This document shows, in pieces, positions 51,701 to 53,852 of a DNA stretch of 53,852 bases. The position numbers were made by a program, and so were the translations under genes. The notes under the pieces are model-generated. The model searched no databases and had not been told where the DNA came from. It saw only the letters and a program-made list of their open reading frames with translations. Each line of letters begins with the position of its first letter. The stretch's first letter is position 1. Origin of the DNA: Nocardia tenerifensis NBRC 101015 (lineage in GTDB: Bacteria; Actinomycetota; Actinomycetes; Mycobacteriales; Mycobacteriaceae); the NCBI RefSeq assembly GCF_000308715.1, contig NZ_BAGH01000059.1, forward strand, positions 1 through 53,852, written 5' to 3'.

Positions 51701-51918
51701 GCATGCCCGACCCCTTCACCGCGCTGCCCCCACCCACCTACGACTTCTGGCTATCGGGAGGAATACATGAACAGCCGAAGCCAGAGCCCGATCAGCCGGT
51801 CGATCCCGCCAAGCCCGACGAATCTGGCAAGCCCGAGCCCGATAAGCCCGGCGAACCCGATCCCGACAAGCCCGGCGGGCCCCAGCCTGAAAAGCACGAC
51901 AAGTACAGCAAGCCCTAG
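48703..51918 (+). CDS. CpnT-like N-terminal T7SS effector with repeat-rich, possibly truncated C-terminus
   Basis: A 1071-aa protein. The start [19 protein letters not shown] matches the WXG100-like export domain of CpnT-type effectors and of the giant protein. A hydrophobic stretch near residues 120-145 and Gly-rich segments (255-365) follow. Residues about 548-645 are a repeat of [16 protein letters not shown] type; residues 755-955 are coiled coil. The tail is Lys/Pro/Asp repeats ending at a TAG (51916-51918). After this TAG the same frame continues with GKPEHGKPG repeats for 86 codons to a TGA at 52177-52179. No toxin domain is seen, so the protein may have lost its toxin or act through the repeats. 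Confidence 0.82.
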   Translation: MSLHWPEELRFLTYVVGQVWPDGDEDRMFAMAQAWLDAAESLERQVLPVVRTAEGRTLSGYGSGAGREQIAAALHQLQAGDHSIEQLVKDFQQLGASTRNAATTLEATKLMTIFAVTMLAAQIAGAWLWPPTAPAVEAAAIGATRATLYRVSNRALTALGNIPHVGEYLVKTLRYLPRLTDEPGRIAGLVAKPPTALAARATPGLFETFVNAGFRATTARTLAELPADAVQFLISKAVNNLIWAGGLDVTIQGIQMSKGHRDEFNATQFGMSVAASTGGWYAGALVATNLSKYGAKFLTSRGKDPTAGFWGAGLGLASGTVPTVVSTLVGGGIAMGFTGSFDPTIGLIGALSANSLIGSQRGYIGMRGDEPATTRAEDGATVHNSARSTPGADGPANPGRPQSLKSTEELISEIRGRDDAGYQAARAQDRAAVRDAERTPEGAPVNRRANRDAHVNEQRSQIKELADARRAVLDAELANVRARDRAAAAPDDLATLENVAQTRQRLNEAVDADAATRARIQARLDADGRQRVKVEQPGADDHSSVVSQRRSDTADQSRSDATEQHRPDTADQHRSDATEQHRPDTADQHRSDATEQHRPDATEQHRSGNGDRHRSGNADRHRSETDDQHRPDTDDQRRSQVDDEHGRVSAPTPRTHPDGDASANSVPGRRGSTDDNESLESAGSHANSDGDHPTASRGRNSGPRTPAGESEIVTAPIGPTHNRTPSHADSSDSVPSRIDLEPGGAQRPARGEDPTMTALRNKLSAAESRIATLRDADTQVATAHRRAQARGLDDVVAQRAMHRDALAEAKTVRETTRSELNQARTAHADAPDEQKAALQQRIGELESTLRAQDRTIADETAHLAVLDRQLTRASTDLDTAIRTREQAAADVRRSMTELEDAGRAAASAGAAHPAAPARTGATHPFEELAQLQREVDQRRNEVDLSQTNHDELARASGATERRIEQERNDFDAGLRTERSMIDGGYMSGKPKSRKLPLAHGMPDPFTALPPPTYDFWLSGGIHEQPKPEPDQPVDPAKPDESGKPEPDKPGEPDPDKPGGPQPEKHDKYSKP
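50344..50632 (+). repeat. 48-bp tandem repeats in the second effector
   Basis: A unit of 48 bases (two related 24-base halves) encodes [16 protein letters not shown] several times, then drifts to DRHRSGNA and DDQHRPDT forms. It makes an acidic and basic, probably disordered, spacer. Confidence 0.85.
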
Positions 51919-52179
51919 CCCGACAAGCCCAGCAAGCCCGAACACGGCAAGCCCGGCGAACCCGAACGCGGCAAGCCCGGCAAGCCCGAACACGGCAAAC
52001 CCACCAAGCCCGAACACGGCAAACCCACCAAGCCCGAACACGGCAAACCCACCAAGCCCGAACACGGCAAGCCCGGCAAGCCCGAACACGGCAAGCCCGG
52101 CAGGCCCGGCAAGCCCGGCAAGCCCGGCAAGCCCGGCAAGCCCGAGTCTGGCGAGCCAGAAGATGCCGAACAGCGATGA
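51919..52179 (+). other. In-frame continuation of the effector tail after TAG
   Basis: 86 sense codons in the same frame as the 1071-aa gene, encoding repeats of [17 protein letters not shown] type and ending [12 protein letters not shown], then TGA. The repeat character before and after the TAG is the same, so the stop looks recent or conditional. Its end overlaps the start of the next gene by 17 bases. Confidence 0.65.
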
Positions 52180-53680
52180 GAGACAGGCGACGTCGATGAG
52201 TGCCCCGCACCCTGCCCTCGATACGGAACAGGGCGAGCCGGAGAGTCCCGATGTCGCCTTCACGTTGACATCCGAATTCGCTACCAGCGCAACCGTTTCG
52301 GCAAGTACCACCTGCCCGACAGCCACCCCCACGGCACCACCCACGTCAGCCGCCACCGCCACCCCGACCGCCCAACCAGTCACCGCCCCGGCACCATGCG
52401 CGTCAGCTGCCATCGCCGAACCCGAATCAGCCTCCACCACCGCCGAACCAACCCTTGCCACGGCACCACGCGCGTCAGCCGTCGCCGAACCCGTGCCCAC
52501 CACCACCGCCCTATCAACCACCGCCACCGCGCCTGCGCCTGCCGAACCTGCCGCCTCTCCCGTCGAACGGTTCTCCTCCCCTGTCACCACCCCTCCATCA
52601 GCGGACGAACTACACCGGGCTGCCGACCAACTCGCCACCGACATCACCGATCTGCTGCTGCCCGCAGCACCACCGGAGTGGCAGCAGCTCCGACTGGGGT
52701 TCTCGGTGACGGTCGCGGCGGTGACAGGCGACGCGGTGTTCTTAGCCGACGACGAGCCGATCGCCGTCGAAATGCCGTCCGAGGCCGCAGAATTGGCACA
52801 AGCGTTGCGGGCCGTGACGGTACTGCCGGATGAGCAAGCATGGTGGCACCTCACCTTGGTACGCAACCGAACAGGCGCCCCCACCTACGAATTCGGCTAC
52901 GGCGACGCCCCGTTCCCGGTCGACCGCCTCCTGCCGACCGCCGCCTACCGCGCAGACCTCGAGCACTTCCCCCGCGAACGACTCCCCGTCTGGCTGGCCG
53001 GTCGGCTGCGGGCCGGCGACGGCACGGAGCAGTTGCCGCAGGCGCTGACCCGAGCACGACTCGACCGCGCACCCGCGACCCCGGTCCGATTCCTCGCCGC
53101 GCCGACGGTGTGGGCGCGATGGGCGACGGTGGCCGCCGCGGCCGTGGCGATCGGCACCGAGTGGGGTCCCCGAATCCTCGGCTCCACAGCGGTCTTCGAG
53201 GGCACCGACGGCAGCGGATCGACGCTGCACCTGCTCCCCCGCGACCGCGCGGTGCTGTCCGGCGGGATCTGGAACGCCCCCGAACTGGACGCGGCCTACA
53301 ACGACGGCGCACAGGTGCCGGAGTACTACGCGGGCCTTCCGGATTGGCTCGACGGCTCGGTGCTGAACCACCGCGCGTACACGGGTCAGCTGTCGTTCTG
53401 CTACTGGTGGGACGGCGAGGATTGGTCGAGCGGGCAGTCACCCGACCCGACCGCCGTCGGCGCGGCCATCCCCGGCCTGTGGACGCCGGAGACGGTGATC
53501 GACATCGTGTGCGGCGTGCTCGGCCCTTCGGCGTCCCGCCCTGCCGTGGCCGAGCTGCTGATGGCCGCCGAAACCAACTCGGCCACAATCGAACTCGCTA
53601 CAGCGGCGTTCTCGACAGACGAGCACACCGACGTAACCGCCGCGTGGTCACAGCTGGCGATGGCCGGACTCACCCACTGA
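52163..53680 (+). CDS. Putative immunity protein with YezG-like domain
   Basis: A 505-aa protein from the ATG 52163; the ATG at 52196 is also possible. Residues 1-150 are Thr/Ala/Pro-rich and low complexity. A domain at about 150-280 has [34 protein letters not shown] and [14 protein letters not shown], resembling YezG-like immunity proteins such as the factor that protects against the TNT toxin of CpnT. A second domain (about 300-505) with [10 protein letters not shown] is not recognised. It directly follows the effector-like gene, the usual place for immunity. The longer frame from 51767 only reads the effector's repeats in another frame and is not used. Confidence 0.6.
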   Translation: MPNSDERQATSMSAPHPALDTEQGEPESPDVAFTLTSEFATSATVSASTTCPTATPTAPPTSAATATPTAQPVTAPAPCASAAIAEPESASTTAEPTLATAPRASAVAEPVPTTTALSTTATAPAPAEPAASPVERFSSPVTTPPSADELHRAADQLATDITDLLLPAAPPEWQQLRLGFSVTVAAVTGDAVFLADDEPIAVEMPSEAAELAQALRAVTVLPDEQAWWHLTLVRNRTGAPTYEFGYGDAPFPVDRLLPTAAYRADLEHFPRERLPVWLAGRLRAGDGTEQLPQALTRARLDRAPATPVRFLAAPTVWARWATVAAAAVAIGTEWGPRILGSTAVFEGTDGSGSTLHLLPRDRAVLSGGIWNAPELDAAYNDGAQVPEYYAGLPDWLDGSVLNHRAYTGQLSFCYWWDGEDWSSGQSPDPTAVGAAIPGLWTPETVIDIVCGVLGPSASRPAVAELLMAAETNSATIELATAAFSTDEHTDVTAAWSQLAMAGLTH

Positions 53681-53697
53681 GCGGGGCTGAGCGGGAC

Positions 53698-53852
53698 TCA
53701 GTGCAGATGCTCACCCAGCGACCCGACCGCCCGCAGCATGTCCTCCAGACCAGGCGCCGCGCCACGGTCGATCGCTATGGGCGCGACCAACTCCCGTGCC
53801 CGCTCGGCGATCTCGAGCACCGCCTGCTGAGACGCCTTGGTGACGGCCTCGG
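53698..53852 (-). CDS. Partial gene at the right edge (C-terminal 51 residues)
   Basis: An open minus-strand frame runs from the window end to a TGA at 53698-53700, giving a C-terminus with ASQQAVLEIAERAREL and LEDMLRAVGSLGEHLH, both amphipathic helices. It is convergent with the immunity-like gene, 17 bases apart. Too short to identify. Confidence 0.5.
   Translation of the reverse strand, partial: EAVTKASQQAVLEIAERARELVAPIAIDRGAAPGLEDMLRAVGSLGEHLH

Noticed and set aside
51767..52162. N-terminal extension of the immunity-like protein with SPASPNTA repeats
   Set aside because: It is the same DNA as the effector's GKPEHGKPG repeats read in another frame; 52163 or 52196 are more natural starts.

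Overview
The window looks like chromosomal DNA from a high-GC actinobacterium, most likely Nocardia or a close relative. The reasons are the EccA/EccD/mycosin/EccC set of a type VII secretion system (T7SS), WXG100-family proteins next to large effectors with a CpnT-like N-terminus, and GTG/TTG starts with G+C-rich codons throughout. The species is inferred; no rRNA or other marker gene is present.

Layout. (1) 1-8934: T7SS core. eccA runs leftward; eccD, mycP and eccC run rightward as a tight operon. (2) 8935-15340: accessory stretch. It holds a decayed IS5-type transposase, a GNAT acetyltransferase, an intact IS701-like element with inverted repeats at a CTAG target, an Rpn-family nuclease with a possible built-in small C-terminal product plus a separate duplicate of that product, a TIM-barrel-like protein, and a divergent TetR regulator. 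(3) 15468-44156, leftward: a small coiled-coil protein, an OmpR-type response regulator, a histidine kinase, a WXG100 protein, and a single 24.8-kb gene for an 8267-residue protein. (4) 44441-47521, leftward: aspartase/fumarase-family lyase and a DHA2-type MFS transporter. (5) 48379-53680, rightward: a second WXG100 protein, a 1071-residue effector-like protein, and a putative immunity protein. A partial gene lies at the right edge.

The main discovery candidate is the 8267-residue protein. Read N to C it has a T7SS-type WXG100-like domain, a Ser/Gly linker, a SecA-like ATPase with its motor motifs intact, an OTU-type cysteine protease, an ADP-ribosyltransferase-like domain, and a calpain-type protease. 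A long repeat region follows, in which at least seven cysteine-less copies of the calpain N-lobe alternate with another repeated module. The C-terminal part has a second OTU domain and two more calpain-type domains. I propose that the WXG100 partner and the T7SS export this protein as a multi-domain toxin. The OTU, ART and calpain types suggest eukaryotic targets, and no immunity gene is recognisable beside it.

The second effector cassette (48379-53680) points away from the first and does have an immunity-like neighbour. Its Lys-Pro-Gly repeat tail is cut by an in-frame TAG after which 86 more codons of the same repeat stay open. The rpn locus at 12125-13397 resembles toxin genes whose own C-terminus is also made separately as an inhibitor; here that segment has also been duplicated as a free-standing gene.
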